NCBI GenBank assembly: GCA_022821585.1
Contig: JAJEDI010000059.1
Location: 1-58,760, forward strand
Direction: 5' to 3'
Origin: Caldilineaceae bacterium
Lineage (GTDB): Bacteria > Chloroflexota > Anaerolineae > Caldilineales > Caldilineaceae
Length of the DNA stretch: 58,760 bases
In this document: piece by piece, positions 37,948-46,809 of the stretch
Numbering within the stretch: position 1 is the first letter of the stretch
Layout of the letters: the number at the start of each line of letters is the position of its first letter
Position numbers and translations under genes: made by a program
The notes under the pieces: model-generated
What the model saw: the letters and a program-made list of their open reading frames with translations, nothing else
Told to the model about the DNA's origin: nothing
Database searches by the model: none

Positions 37948-39207
37948 TCAGCCGGCCCGATACGCCGACGCCACCTTCTGAAATATGGCGACTACGTCGT
38001 CAATCTCCCGCGTGCTCCAGTTCTCATGCAGCGAAAACGTGAAGTGGCTCTTCAGCATCGCCTGCGCGTTGGGACAGGGGAATTCGCGATTCGGGTCCCC
38101 CTTGTATAACGGGCTGGCCCAGGGATAACCGCTGCTGCCAAAGACCCGCCGCTCCGTATACCACGACTGCCGGTGCGGCATCCCGTACCGGTAGTCGTCC
38201 GTAACCGGCAGACCCTCCGCACGCAGGCTCGCGCAAAAAGTCTCCTTGTCGCACGCCGAACGCTCAGGGTAAAACGCCACCGGTGTGAACCAGTGGCTTG
38301 ATTCGACCTCCCCTGCCGTCTGACTCAACGCCATCATCTCCAGGTCCGCCGTTCCTTCGATCAACTGGCCTACGATCGCCCCTCTTCGCTCGATCATATC
38401 CGGTAATTTGCGCAGCTGAATCAGGCCGAACACGGCCGCCAGGTCCGTCTGGTTGAAATTCAGCGTCGCCTGCATGTTCGTGGCGCCTTCCGGCAAAAAA
38501 TGAGGCTTGCCCCGGTCGGCCATCCGCCGCGCCGACTGGTAAAGCGCCTCATCCCGGGTGAAGACCATGCCGCCCTGCCCCCCCGAGCTGTGATTCTTCC
38601 CCGAATTCGTCGAAAAGGCCGAAAAGTCGCCAAAACTCCCCGCCAGCTGACCCTTGGACCGCGCACCGTGAGCCTGCGCACAATCTTCGATCACCGCAAT
38701 CCCATGCCGCCCCGCCACCTCCATGATCCCGCCCATGTCGGCCGGTTCGCCCGCGATGTGGGGCACGATAATCGCACTGGTGCGCGGCGAAATCAGCGCC
38801 TCGATCTGCTCCGGCCCCGTATTGAAGCTGCCCGGCGCAGAGTCGGCGATCATCGGAATCATGCTCTGTAGCGGGATCGGCATTATCCCGCCGGGATCCG
38901 TAAAGGGGCCGATGATGACCTCGCTGAACGCTTCCAGCTCCAGCGCCAGCAGCGCCACGTAGATCGCCGCCGATCCCGAGCTCACCGCATCCGCGTACCC
39001 GCCCCCCAGGTACTCCGCAAACGCCGCGCAATACGCCTCCTCCTCCTCACCCTGGTAAGCGCCGAGCGTACCCGTGGCCAGCACCTTGTCCATATACGCG
39101 CCGACCGCCTCCCTTTCTTCGCTGTCAATGTGCCCGCGCGGCGGCAGCGGCGCTTCCCGCACCGGTGATCCACCATGTATGGCCAACTTATCCGTACCGT
39201 TTCCCAT
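37948..39207 (-). CDS. DegT/DnrJ/EryC1/StrS-family aminotransferase
   Basis: A 419-residue PLP enzyme of the sugar aminotransferase family. Blocks: GTLGAYQGEEEEAYCAAFAEYLG, AVSSGSAAIYVALLALEL (cofactor phosphate region), IEDCAQAHGARSKG (Asp that holds the pyridine nitrogen), and STNSGKNHSSGGQGGMV with the Lys that forms the Schiff base near residue 203. Sugar aminotransferases of this family make amino sugars in glycan or antibiotic synthesis. The start, ATG at 39207, is preceded by GGAGGATT. That site lies in the last codons of the upstream heparinase-like gene; only three bases separate the genes, so translation is coupled. The pairing with a uronate lyase is unusual and the substrate is unknown. 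Confidence 0.9.
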   Translation of the reverse strand: MGNGTDKLAIHGGSPVREAPLPPRGHIDSEEREAVGAYMDKVLATGTLGAYQGEEEEAYCAAFAEYLGGGYADAVSSGSAAIYVALLALELEAFSEVIIGPFTDPGGIMPIPLQSMIPMIADSAPGSFNTGPEQIEALISPRTSAIIVPHIAGEPADMGGIMEVAGRHGIAVIEDCAQAHGARSKGQLAGSFGDFSAFSTNSGKNHSSGGQGGMVFTRDEALYQSARRMADRGKPHFLPEGATNMQATLNFNQTDLAAVFGLIQLRKLPDMIERRGAIVGQLIEGTADLEMMALSQTAGEVESSHWFTPVAFYPERSACDKETFCASLRAEGLPVTDDYRYGMPHRQSWYTERRVFGSSGYPWASPLYKGDPNREFPCPNAQAMLKSHFTFSLHENWSTREIDDVVAIFQKVASAYRAG

Positions 39208-39210
39208 GTC

Positions 39211-41367
39211 TCAATCCTCCAGAGTGTATTCGAAGCGGCTGCTGACCGGCAGGTCGCCCAGCCAGGCGGGGACCTCCACATCCGGCCCCGAGCGTACAAT
39301 CCATAGCTCCTTCTTGTCCGACCCTTCCACCGTGCACGCCGCCCAGCCCGCCCCAGCCAGGTCGCTGCCATGCCACGTGACCGAGTCGATGCGAGCCCTG
39401 TCCTCATAGGGATGAAAAACGCTGACAAAGGCCGTCCGCGACGCAGTTCGTTGCCGGATCATCAGGTCCTGCACGTCCTCCGCCGGATTCCCGGGCGCCG
39501 GCCCCGCATAGAGAACTGTCCCGTCCATTTCTCCCATGAACACCTTCATGCCCGTCGCCCCAAACTGCCAGTCCAGAGCGATATTGCCTAAAGCCGGTCG
39601 CGTGCTGAGGTCATCAATGTACTCGTATCCGTCCCCACTGAGTTCGGCAGGCACAATTGGCACACCATCGCCAAGCGGCGCCAGCACCCCGCGATTGCGG
39701 AAGATCCAGTCGATGCGCCGCTCTCTCCCCGCGTCGACCAGGAATACGTCCACGAAATAGTCGCCCCGCGCCAGTACCGCCCTGCGCATTCCGGCCCCAT
39801 CGTAGACCTCGGGCGCTTCTTCGTCCACGCCGTATGTGGGCGCGTCGATTCCGCTGACGGCCTCCTCTCCCCACCTGATCGCAGCGTCAGCCACCTGAAA
39901 CGGCCCCTCAGCCCGAAAGGCAATACTCCTGCCCGCCCCCGCCGGCTGCGACTTGCCATCCAGCACAACAGTATTATGACTGATCGTCTGGCGGTACCAG
40001 CCCTGAAACAGGTCGATCCCGTACCCTGGCGTCCCTAGGTCCGGCGCCTGCCGTTCGCCCCGGGCATACACGGTCAGCCCCAGCTTGTCCGGGTGCCCGT
40101 GGCCGCCGCCGTGAACCCCGTACTTGAGCAACAAATACTGCTCGTTCGCTTCCGACCGCCGCGCCTCCCCTTCCGGCTGCGTACGCAGAATCGAATAGCC
40201 GGAAGCAGGCATCTGAACGCTTGGCAGCGCCAGCCCCGCTTCCGAACCCGATTCCAATTCACTGTCCCCGTACAGGAGCGCATCCAGGCTCTCCCGCGGC
40301 CCGTGTCGATACGCCCGCGCCAGCACCTGCCCGAATAGCGGCTCGTCGAACCAGGTGTTTCCAATCTCATAGAACGCCGGCGCCTTGGGAACGCCGTGGC
40401 AGCAGTCGTCGTTCAGACCCGTGAAGTACCAGCAATCATTCGTCGCCGGCAAGCTGCCGTCCGGATAGGCGCACAACACCGGCGCCCGCAGCACAGCCGC
40501 CAGCGCCGGATGCTCCCGCAAGTCCCACGCCGGCAAATTCGCCGTCGCCTTCGCCAGCAGCAGCAACGCCGCCACAGTGTAAAAGTGGTAGCTGAACGAC
40601 CCTTCAAACCACAGGCCGTCAGCCAGTATCCCCTCCCGTGCCTGTGTATGAAATCCATACTGCCCGTCTATCGCGAAAGCCAGCAGTTCCTCACTCCCTG
40701 TCACCGCGCCAATCGTCCCAATCGCTGCGTTATGCCAGCAGGCAAAGTTATGGATCCCGCCAAAGTGACGCTCTATCAGGAAGTCCGCTGCCGGACGCAG
40801 CAGTTTGTCCTCGATCTCCTTCTGCTGCCCCTCGCTGAGCGTGGAGCGAATCAAGTCAAAAGACCACGCCAGCGGAATCGACCACACCGCCTCGTCCAGC
40901 GTACTGAACTGCGCAACGCCATGGTTCTCCGGCCGCCAGCCCGCATACGCCTTGTACCCAGCGTACGCATCAGCATACCCCAACAGGATCTCCTGCACCC
41001 GCTGCCGGTTCCGCTCCTCCCCCTCCAGCTTCCACAGCACCGCCAGCCGCAGCGCCGACTCCGCCAGCCTGTTGTTCACCGACCACCGCCACGCCGAGTC
41101 AAACGGCTCCCCGCTGAACGTCGCCCCATCTACAGGGCAGCGATGGAGCGTAGGCGAGTCAGGCTCAAACACCAACTGCACCGCATGCTGCGGGCAGAAA
41201 TAGTCATGATAATACCCGCCCGGCAGCGCCTGCACACCCACCGGACGCGCAAAGAAGTCCTCTACTTCCTCGCGCAACAACCCAACCGCCGCCGCAAACT
41301 GCGGCAGCCCAGCCTTACTCCGAATCTGCGACCACTGTCCTTCTGAGATAAGTGAGGTATTCGTCAT
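39211..41367 (-). CDS. Heparinase II/III-like polysaccharide lyase
   Basis: A 718-residue protein like bacterial heparinase II/III and alginate lyases, which cut uronic-acid polysaccharides by beta-elimination. The N-terminal (alpha/alpha) toroid covers about 1-340, with HNFACWHNAAIGTIGAV and DGLWFEGSFSYHFYTVAALL typical of it. The C-terminal beta-sandwich begins near 400 and holds GVHGGGHGHPDKLGLTVYA and QTISHNTVVLDGKSQ, the usual His-rich motifs. No signal peptide is evident at the chosen start (ATG at 41367, MTNTSLISEG), so it may act on imported oligosaccharides. A longer frame from 41475 runs through the GTAGGGGC palindrome and is less likely. It is co-transcribed with the DegT gene. Confidence 0.85.
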   Translation of the reverse strand: MTNTSLISEGQWSQIRSKAGLPQFAAAVGLLREEVEDFFARPVGVQALPGGYYHDYFCPQHAVQLVFEPDSPTLHRCPVDGATFSGEPFDSAWRWSVNNRLAESALRLAVLWKLEGEERNRQRVQEILLGYADAYAGYKAYAGWRPENHGVAQFSTLDEAVWSIPLAWSFDLIRSTLSEGQQKEIEDKLLRPAADFLIERHFGGIHNFACWHNAAIGTIGAVTGSEELLAFAIDGQYGFHTQAREGILADGLWFEGSFSYHFYTVAALLLLAKATANLPAWDLREHPALAAVLRAPVLCAYPDGSLPATNDCWYFTGLNDDCCHGVPKAPAFYEIGNTWFDEPLFGQVLARAYRHGPRESLDALLYGDSELESGSEAGLALPSVQMPASGYSILRTQPEGEARRSEANEQYLLLKYGVHGGGHGHPDKLGLTVYARGERQAPDLGTPGYGIDLFQGWYRQTISHNTVVLDGKSQPAGAGRSIAFRAEGPFQVADAAIRWGEEAVSGIDAPTYGVDEEAPEVYDGAGMRRAVLARGDYFVDVFLVDAGRERRIDWIFRNRGVLAPLGDGVPIVPAELSGDGYEYIDDLSTRPALGNIALDWQFGATGMKVFMGEMDGTVLYAGPAPGNPAEDVQDLMIRQRTASRTAFVSVFHPYEDRARIDSVTWHGSDLAGAGWAACTVEGSDKKELWIVRSGPDVEVPAWLGDLPVSSRFEYTLED

Positions 41368-41719
41368 TTCGAAAACTGTACCCTGGAGATTATGTAATCT
41401 GATGAGAGGCTCACTAACCTGCCCGATTCCCCCGTAGGGGCACCCCTTGTGGGTGACCTCTCTGTTGCCCCCCACTCGCGGGAGCTTCCCGAAACACTAT
41501 GTCCCTCGTAGACTGACAACACTGCGGGCCTGCGTATTCCAGCTCAAACAAACGTCAACCAATCCTGTTCTATGGCCTCCGAAAACGTACAGCTTCCCAC
41601 TTTAAATTGCTGCCTGAACCTATTAGTATCTCCTCAGGCCTACTCTTACCCCATGTGCAGATTCCAACTCTGTCATCCCCCGATGGATCAAAAAGCGGCT
41701 AGGGACCGCTCCGTTTCCC
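41368..41719. other. Divergent gap between the lyase and Fic genes
   Basis: About 350 bases, more AT-rich in its right half. It contains the palindrome at 41433-41457 and must hold promoters for both flanking genes. No gene was seen. Confidence 0.45.
41433..41457 (+). repeat. GTAGGGGC-type palindrome
   Basis: GTAGGGGCACCC-CTTGT-GGGTGACC matches the 26173 copy with one arm mismatch (GACC for GCCC). Confidence 0.78.
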
Positions 41720-42913
41720 ATGTCTGAAACAAGGACATACCACAAGACACATCCCTGGATAAACTATCAGCTAGACCTGCGCAGGGTGGATTATACGCTA
41801 TGGTTTCAGTTGGGAGAAGTACAAGCAAAGTGCGAACAAGTCGCTGGAATACCTCTCCTGCCCGACGTCGAAGAGCACCTGCTTGAAGTCTTTCTGGCCA
41901 AGGGAGCGTCGGCAACGACAGCCATCGAAGGTAACACGCTGTCAGAGGAACAGGCCCTTGAGTTGATTAGAGGCGAGCTCGAGTTACCGCCCTCAAAAGA
42001 ATATCTCGGCCAAGAGATAAGGAATATCGTTAACGCCTGCGGCAAGATCGCGGAAGGCGTCTTGTCTGGTAACCTCAGAAAGCTCTCTGTCCAATGGATA
42101 GAGGAGCTAAATGCACTCGTCCAACGCGCTTTGCCGCTTAAGGAAGATGTCTTCCCTGGTGTGATTCGAAGACACGACGTTGGTGTCGGGCGTTACCGCG
42201 GCGCACCCCCGCAAGACTGTGAGTATCTCCTCACGGAGCTTTGCAGATGGCTCAATTCTGAGAGCTTTCTGCTAGATGAAAATCGCAAGTTTGCGTTCGG
42301 TATTCTGAAGGCGATCATTGCCCATCTCTACGTCGCCTGGATCCATCCTTTCGGCGACGGCAATGGTCGCACGGCGCGACTGGTAGAATTCCAGCTGCTG
42401 CTTTCTAGTGGCGTTCCCTCCGTAGCTGCGCATCTGCTTTCGAATCACTACAACATGACGTGCGACGAGTACTATCGGCAACTTGACCTGTCTGGCAGAT
42501 CCGGAGGTGAAGTTTTCCCCTTCATCAAGTACGCACTACAAGGTCTAATTGAAGGACTAAATGAACAGATCCTCACAATTGAGAAACATCAGTTGGAAGT
42601 GCACTGGATTAACTATGTCCACGAGACATTTCGAGACAAGAGAAGTGTTGCCGACACTCGCAGACGTCAGCTTACAGCCCATCTGACCGATGCACCGAAT
42701 CCGGTTCCAATCGCAGACCTGCGTAACATTTCCCCCAAAATTGCCGAAGCCTACGCTGGCAAGACCAATCGGACCATTCGGCGAGACGTCAATGTACTGG
42801 AAAGTATGGACCTGATTAGAAGAAGCTTTGAGGGCGTCGAAATCAATAGAGAATTGATGTCCGCCTTCCTCTCTCCAGTAATCGCGAGGGAGCAAACAAA
42901 GGATTCTTCGTAA
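41720..42913 (+). CDS. Fic-domain protein (AMP-transferase), class II
   Basis: A 397-residue Fic protein. Fic enzymes usually move AMP from ATP to a Tyr, Ser or Thr of a target protein. The active motif HPFGDGNGR is complete at 209-217. The N-terminal self-inhibitory motif (S/T)xxxE(G/N) is present as T66 to G71 (TTAIEG), making this class II. The C-terminal third (residues about 310-390, with RTIRRDVNVLESMDLIRRS) looks like a winged helix, which is common in this type and suggests nucleic-acid or self-regulatory binding. Codon usage is AT-richer than in most genes nearby, so it may be acquired. ATG at 41720. No separate antitoxin gene is visible; inhibition is intramolecular. Confidence 0.9.
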   Translation: MSETRTYHKTHPWINYQLDLRRVDYTLWFQLGEVQAKCEQVAGIPLLPDVEEHLLEVFLAKGASATTAIEGNTLSEEQALELIRGELELPPSKEYLGQEIRNIVNACGKIAEGVLSGNLRKLSVQWIEELNALVQRALPLKEDVFPGVIRRHDVGVGRYRGAPPQDCEYLLTELCRWLNSESFLLDENRKFAFGILKAIIAHLYVAWIHPFGDGNGRTARLVEFQLLLSSGVPSVAAHLLSNHYNMTCDEYYRQLDLSGRSGGEVFPFIKYALQGLIEGLNEQILTIEKHQLEVHWINYVHETFRDKRSVADTRRRQLTAHLTDAPNPVPIADLRNISPKIAEAYAGKTNRTIRRDVNVLESMDLIRRSFEGVEINRELMSAFLSPVIAREQTKDSS

Positions 42914-42933
42914 GTTTCCTCGATTTCCGCTGA

Positions 42934-42971
42934 ACAAAAGAAGGAGAGAAAGGACAAGCCTCTCCCTCCTT
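42934..42971 (-). terminator. Possible terminator after the aldolase gene
   Basis: AAGGAGAGA (42941-42949) pairs imperfectly with TCTCCCTCCTT (42961-42971). On the minus strand CTTTTGTT follows. It lies about 55 bases past the aldolase stop; on the other strand it lies just after the Fic stop but lacks a T run. Confidence 0.5.
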
Positions 42972-43027
42972 GCATCCCCCTTCAAGTGCAAACAACTCGC
43001 TCGCAAACTCTTAGGGCGCGACTCCAC

Positions 43028-43780
43028 TCACGAACCCGCAGCCTCCTCCACCTTCCCCAAAAACGCCTGCCCGCCCGACGCAATCCAGGCCGCCCAGCCG
43101 GTCAAAAAGAACTTGACGCCAAGACCGATGTAATGCGTCACATTGTCGTCGCTGACAAGCCCGCCAGCCGTCCTCCCCGCCGCCTGGATCTGCGCAAACG
43201 CCCCTTCGATTGTCGCTACAACCTCAGGGTGGTCCGTGTTGCCCAAATGTCCCATTGACTGTGCCAGGTCGCTTGGCGCCACAAAGAAAACGTCAATGTG
43301 ATCGACGGTAAGAATCTCAGCCAGGTTGTTGATGGCGGCAATGTCTTCAATCAGGACAATGACCAGCGTCTCGTCGTTCGCCCGGTGAACATAGTCCGGC
43401 ACCCCGTATCCCTGCCGGCTCGTGTACATGCCCCGATTGCCTGCCGGATGAAACTTGGCCGCGTTGACGACCGCCTGAGCCTCCTCCTTCGTATTGACAT
43501 GCGGAACGACAATCCCCTGCGCACCCAAATCAAACGTTCGGTAGATAATCCCCTCGTTGTTCCGGTTGACCCGCACAACCGATGTCATGCCCCAAAGATC
43601 GCAAGCTCGTGTAAGGTCAGGAATGTCACCGTAATCCACCGGGCCGTGCTCCCCTTCAAGCCAGATCGCATCGAACCCCAGTGGGCCCAGCTGATCGATC
43701 ATGTCTGTGGAGTTATTCCCGGAGAGGCAGACAACCGTCTCACCCCGTTCCAGCTTGTGCTTGGCTCTGTTTTCTCGCAT
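43028..43780 (-). CDS. HpcH/HpaI-family class II aldolase
   Basis: A 250-residue aldolase of the HpaI (2-keto-3-deoxy acid/4-hydroxy-2-oxoheptanedioate aldolase) family, which cleaves 2-keto acids to pyruvate and an aldehyde with a divalent metal. Key segments are AIWLEGEHGPVDYGD (catalytic His), VVRVNRNNEGII (Arg), GIVVPHVNTKEEA, LIEDIAAINNL (metal-binding Glu) and APSDLAQSMG (metal-binding Asp). The start is ATG at 43780, preceded by AAGGAGATAAGG. It may follow the betaine importer but has its own ribosome site and is cut off from proX1 by a terminator. It suits a pathway that breaks down sugar-acid dehydration products from the enolase-superfamily enzymes, which is inference. Confidence 0.9.
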   Translation of the reverse strand: MRENRAKHKLERGETVVCLSGNNSTDMIDQLGPLGFDAIWLEGEHGPVDYGDIPDLTRACDLWGMTSVVRVNRNNEGIIYRTFDLGAQGIVVPHVNTKEEAQAVVNAAKFHPAGNRGMYTSRQGYGVPDYVHRANDETLVIVLIEDIAAINNLAEILTVDHIDVFFVAPSDLAQSMGHLGNTDHPEVVATIEGAFAQIQAAGRTAGGLVSDDNVTHYIGLGVKFFLTGWAAWIASGGQAFLGKVEEAAGS

Positions 43781-43874
43781 TTCTAACCTTATCTCCTTCC
43801 GCCTGAAATTGGGTGTGCTCTGAGTGGGGAAAAACTGCTACTGTGCCGCCAATTATAGCGCAAAATCGCCCTTC

Positions 43875-43904
43875 AATATAAAGGCGGCCCCATAAGGGAC
43901 CGCC
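43875..43904 (-). terminator. Intrinsic terminator after proX1
   Basis: GGCGGCCCC (43883-43891) pairs with GGGACCGCC (43896-43904), nine base pairs including one G-U, loop of four. On the minus strand TTTATATT follows. It lies 45 bases past the proX1 stop. Confidence 0.75.
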
Positions 43905-43948
43905 CGGAACTTCGTTACTCTCGAAAGTTCTGTGATGCGTTGCTCCGA

Positions 43949-45016
43949 CTACTCCGTGGGCCAGCCGTCCGGGATCTCATTGGCCGCCAGCGCTTCCTGA
44001 ACGGCCGCAGCAGCGTCCTCGGTCACCCACGCGCTCCAGATTTCCGACCTGCTGTTCAGCCACCACAGTGCGGCGTCATTACTTGTGGCGTCACTGTTCT
44101 CATTCTGCCAGCGGGCCACCTCCTTGTAGACTTCGATACTGAAGTCCCACGCTGTCAACATTTCAACGACGTCCGGCGCGGCGTCCACCAGTATGGGATG
44201 GACGGCAACAAGCACATCCGCGTCTTCGTATGCACAAGCTTTGTTCGCTGCCCAGCATTCGTCGCTATAGGCTGGCTCATCCAACCGGACCAGGTCCAGA
44301 ATGAGAGCAGGGTCATTCGTGCCCCACTGGTAACCAATCCACGGTTCACCTTTCTCATAAGCGCCGTAAAGGTCGGCGTTCAGTGCCGCCCCGTCGCCCG
44401 GATTCACGACATGTACATGGTCCTCCAGCTCGTAGCCGATGACCTGAGCCGCATTGACCTCCTCGCAGGCCCAGCCGATTACACATGAGACAAGACGCAC
44501 CTTCCCGCCCGTCTCTGCGCTCGCAAACAGCTCCTTGAACTTGTCGTCCTTCAGGTCTTCCACACTGTCCAGATCAGGGTATTCCTCCTGCAGATAGGCG
44601 GGAATGACAAAGAACGACTGCCAGTCCTTACCCAGGCTCGCGCCGAGTTCAACAACCTCCTCGTTGCCCAGTGCCTCATACCAGGCCTCATCCTGGTTCG
44701 GCAGCCAGATTTCCAGGGTTACGTGCGTGTCGCCTTTGCGCAGTCCCTGGAACAGGGGCAAGGTAGAGCCGAAAACGACGTCCGTGGAATAGCCGTAGCC
44801 CTTTTCAACAATATACTGAGCGATGCGGTTCTGAATCTGGGCGCTGGTCCAGTTCAAGTCGCTGAATATGATCGTATCAATGGTGGCCGCCGGAGCAGCC
44901 GCCTCCTCAGCTGGCGCGCTCTCCGCAGCCGGCGCGCTCTGCCCTGCCGGCGCACAAGCTCCGGCGACAAAAATGAATATCAGAGACATTATAAGCAATC
45001 GATACTGAACGCGCAT
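43949..45016 (-). CDS. Glycine betaine/proline-type substrate-binding lipoprotein 1
   Basis: A 355-residue OpuAC/ProX-type binding protein. The signal peptide ends in a lipobox (FIFVAGAC), so it is membrane-anchored outside the cell. An A/P/E-rich spacer of about 25 residues follows, then the binding domain with DLNWTSAQIQNRIAQYIVEKGYG, IWLPNQDEAWYEA, SCVIGWACEEVNAAQ and WIGYQWGTNDPAL. Several tryptophans are in place to cage a quaternary amine, as known for this family. It is a paralogue of the gene at 45626. ATG at 45016 with AGGAGAG upstream. Confidence 0.9.
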   Translation of the reverse strand: MRVQYRLLIMSLIFIFVAGACAPAGQSAPAAESAPAEEAAAPAATIDTIIFSDLNWTSAQIQNRIAQYIVEKGYGYSTDVVFGSTLPLFQGLRKGDTHVTLEIWLPNQDEAWYEALGNEEVVELGASLGKDWQSFFVIPAYLQEEYPDLDSVEDLKDDKFKELFASAETGGKVRLVSCVIGWACEEVNAAQVIGYELEDHVHVVNPGDGAALNADLYGAYEKGEPWIGYQWGTNDPALILDLVRLDEPAYSDECWAANKACAYEDADVLVAVHPILVDAAPDVVEMLTAWDFSIEVYKEVARWQNENSDATSNDAALWWLNSRSEIWSAWVTEDAAAAVQEALAANEIPDGWPTE

Positions 45017-45625
45017 GATTCTCTCCTATGAGTGTATGGTCTGAAGAAAGGCCAGCATCCGGAGCAAACAGTCTCGCAAGGGGTGCAATTGATCTGGGCC
45101 TCTGACTTGGCACGCTCTGCACTTCAGTCCAATATTAGCCGAGAATGGTCTTCGTATCAGGGATTTTGCCCGGCCGAAAGGCGGAATGACTTTCCCGACG
45201 GTGCCCTGCTTCCTTCAATCTGCCTGAAGTCGTGCCCCGTTAGCCTCTCCCTGATTTGGTGCCCACCCAGGCGACTCCAAGCGCAAAAGTAACTGCGAAC
45301 TCAGGCCTTCCGCGTCGTCGAAAAACGCCCTGCGGCTGCCTTACAGGCTCGGTTGTCCCGAATGGGGCGGAATCCTTTTTCCGCGACCCTATGGTAGCAG
45401 CTTAAGGATTGATGGTCAAACTGGATCTTTAAGTGACCTGTGCAGGTTTTGTCCCAGTCCGCTTGTCTTGTAGACCATACTTGGCCACACGAGCCCATTC
45501 CCCGATTAGGTACAGTAGGCCGAGCTTGCTGGTCAGCCGGCATACCCAGCCACAGCCAGCTACTCGCAACCGCAAGATCGTCAACCCAAATTGACACGAG
45601 CAGTTTGGTGGCATGCGGCGTCAGT
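45017..45625. other. Non-coding gap between the two binding-protein paralogues
   Basis: About 610 bases. No domain-bearing frame was found, though several short frames are open. The region may hold a promoter for proX1, but no box pair is convincing. It may be the remains of a gene lost after the duplication. Confidence 0.45.
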
Positions 45626-46675
45626 CTACTCAAGTGGCCAACCATCCGGGATCTCGCTGTCTGCCAGCGCCGCCTCGATAGCCGCCGCCGCGTCCTCGGT
45701 TACCCAACCCCGCCAGACGTCGGCATTCCCGCTGAGCCACCAAAGCGCCGCATCATTTGAGGTGGCGTCACTGTTCTTATCCAGCCAGGCCGCCACTTCA
45801 CGATACAAGCTGATGCGAAAGCCCCACGCCCCCAGCATCTCGACCACATCAGGCGCGGCCTCTATCAGGTCCGGATGCACCGCAATCACAATCGTAGCGT
45901 CTTCGTAAGCACACGCCTTCGTCGTCGACCAGCACTCGTCGCTATGTGCCGGCTCCTCAAGCCGCACCAGGTCCAGAAGAAGCGCCGGGTCATTCGTGCC
46001 CCACTGGTACCCTAGCCAGGGCTCACCCTTCTCGTAAGCGCCGTACAGATCAAGGTTAAGCGCCGCGCCGTCTCCCGGATTGATGATATGCACATGCTCA
46101 TCCAGTCCATAGCCCTCGATCTGAGCCGCGTTGACCTCCTCACATGCCCACCCAATCACACACGAGACCAAGCGCGCCTTTCCGCCCGTCTCCGGAGTTG
46201 CAAACAACGCCTTGAACTTTTCGTCCTTCAGGTCCTCGACACTGTCCAGTTCAGGATACTCCTCTTGCAGGTACGCAGGAATGACGAAAGCCGACTGCCA
46301 GTCATTTCCCAGGCTCTTGCCGACCTCAACCACCTCCCCATTGGCCTCCGCTTCATACCACGCCTCAATCTGATTCGGCAGCCAGATTTCCAGGCTCACC
46401 TGAATATCTCCCCTGCGCAATCCCTGGAACAACGGTAAAGTCGCACCGAAGACGACGTTGGTGGGAATGCCGTAACCCTTCTCAACAATGTACTGTGCAA
46501 TTCGGTTCTGAATTTGTGCGCTTGCCCAGTTGTAGTCAGCGAATACGATCGTTTCGATCGAGCTTGGCGGGGCAACTGCCGCGCCTTCGGAACTCGGCTC
46601 CGCCGGTGCGCAGCCGGCGAGGACGATAACGATAGCGATGAAAAGCGGGAGGTGTACCCCCCATCGAGTAAGCAA
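45626..46675 (-). CDS. Glycine betaine/proline-type substrate-binding lipoprotein 2
   Basis: A 349-residue paralogue of the gene at 43949. It has a signal peptide and lipobox (FIAIVIVLAGC), then the same domain blocks: DYNWASAQIQNRIAQYIVEKGYG, IWLPNQIEAWYEAEAN, SCVIGWACEEVNAAQ and WLGYQWGTNDPALL. I chose TTG at 46673-46675 because AAAGGAA sits nine bases before it and it leads straight into the signal peptide. Upstream ATGs (46744, 46786) would add a non-signal leader and lack ribosome sites. It follows proW by 134 bases, in the order proV-proW-proX2, and is the likely main binding protein of the importer. Confidence 0.88.
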   Translation of the reverse strand: MLTRWGVHLPLFIAIVIVLAGCAPAEPSSEGAAVAPPSSIETIVFADYNWASAQIQNRIAQYIVEKGYGIPTNVVFGATLPLFQGLRRGDIQVSLEIWLPNQIEAWYEAEANGEVVEVGKSLGNDWQSAFVIPAYLQEEYPELDSVEDLKDEKFKALFATPETGGKARLVSCVIGWACEEVNAAQIEGYGLDEHVHIINPGDGAALNLDLYGAYEKGEPWLGYQWGTNDPALLLDLVRLEEPAHSDECWSTTKACAYEDATIVIAVHPDLIEAAPDVVEMLGAWGFRISLYREVAAWLDKNSDATSNDAALWWLSGNADVWRGWVTEDAAAAIEAALADSEIPDGWPLE

Positions 46676-46809
46676 TTTCTGTTTTCCTTTAAGTGAGTGG
46701 AGTTGAACGAAATTCTGCTGTAGCGAGAGAGGAACGTTACACATTCCGAAGCTTATAGCTGGTAGAGGTGCCTGTCCACAGCTCATTGAAGTCAGCCTAT
46801 GTCATTTTC

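Noticed and set aside
45301..45645. Open minus-strand frame of 114 codons in the gap between the binding-protein genes
   Set aside because: No domain, no ribosome site, and it overlaps the end of the proX2 gene in another frame.
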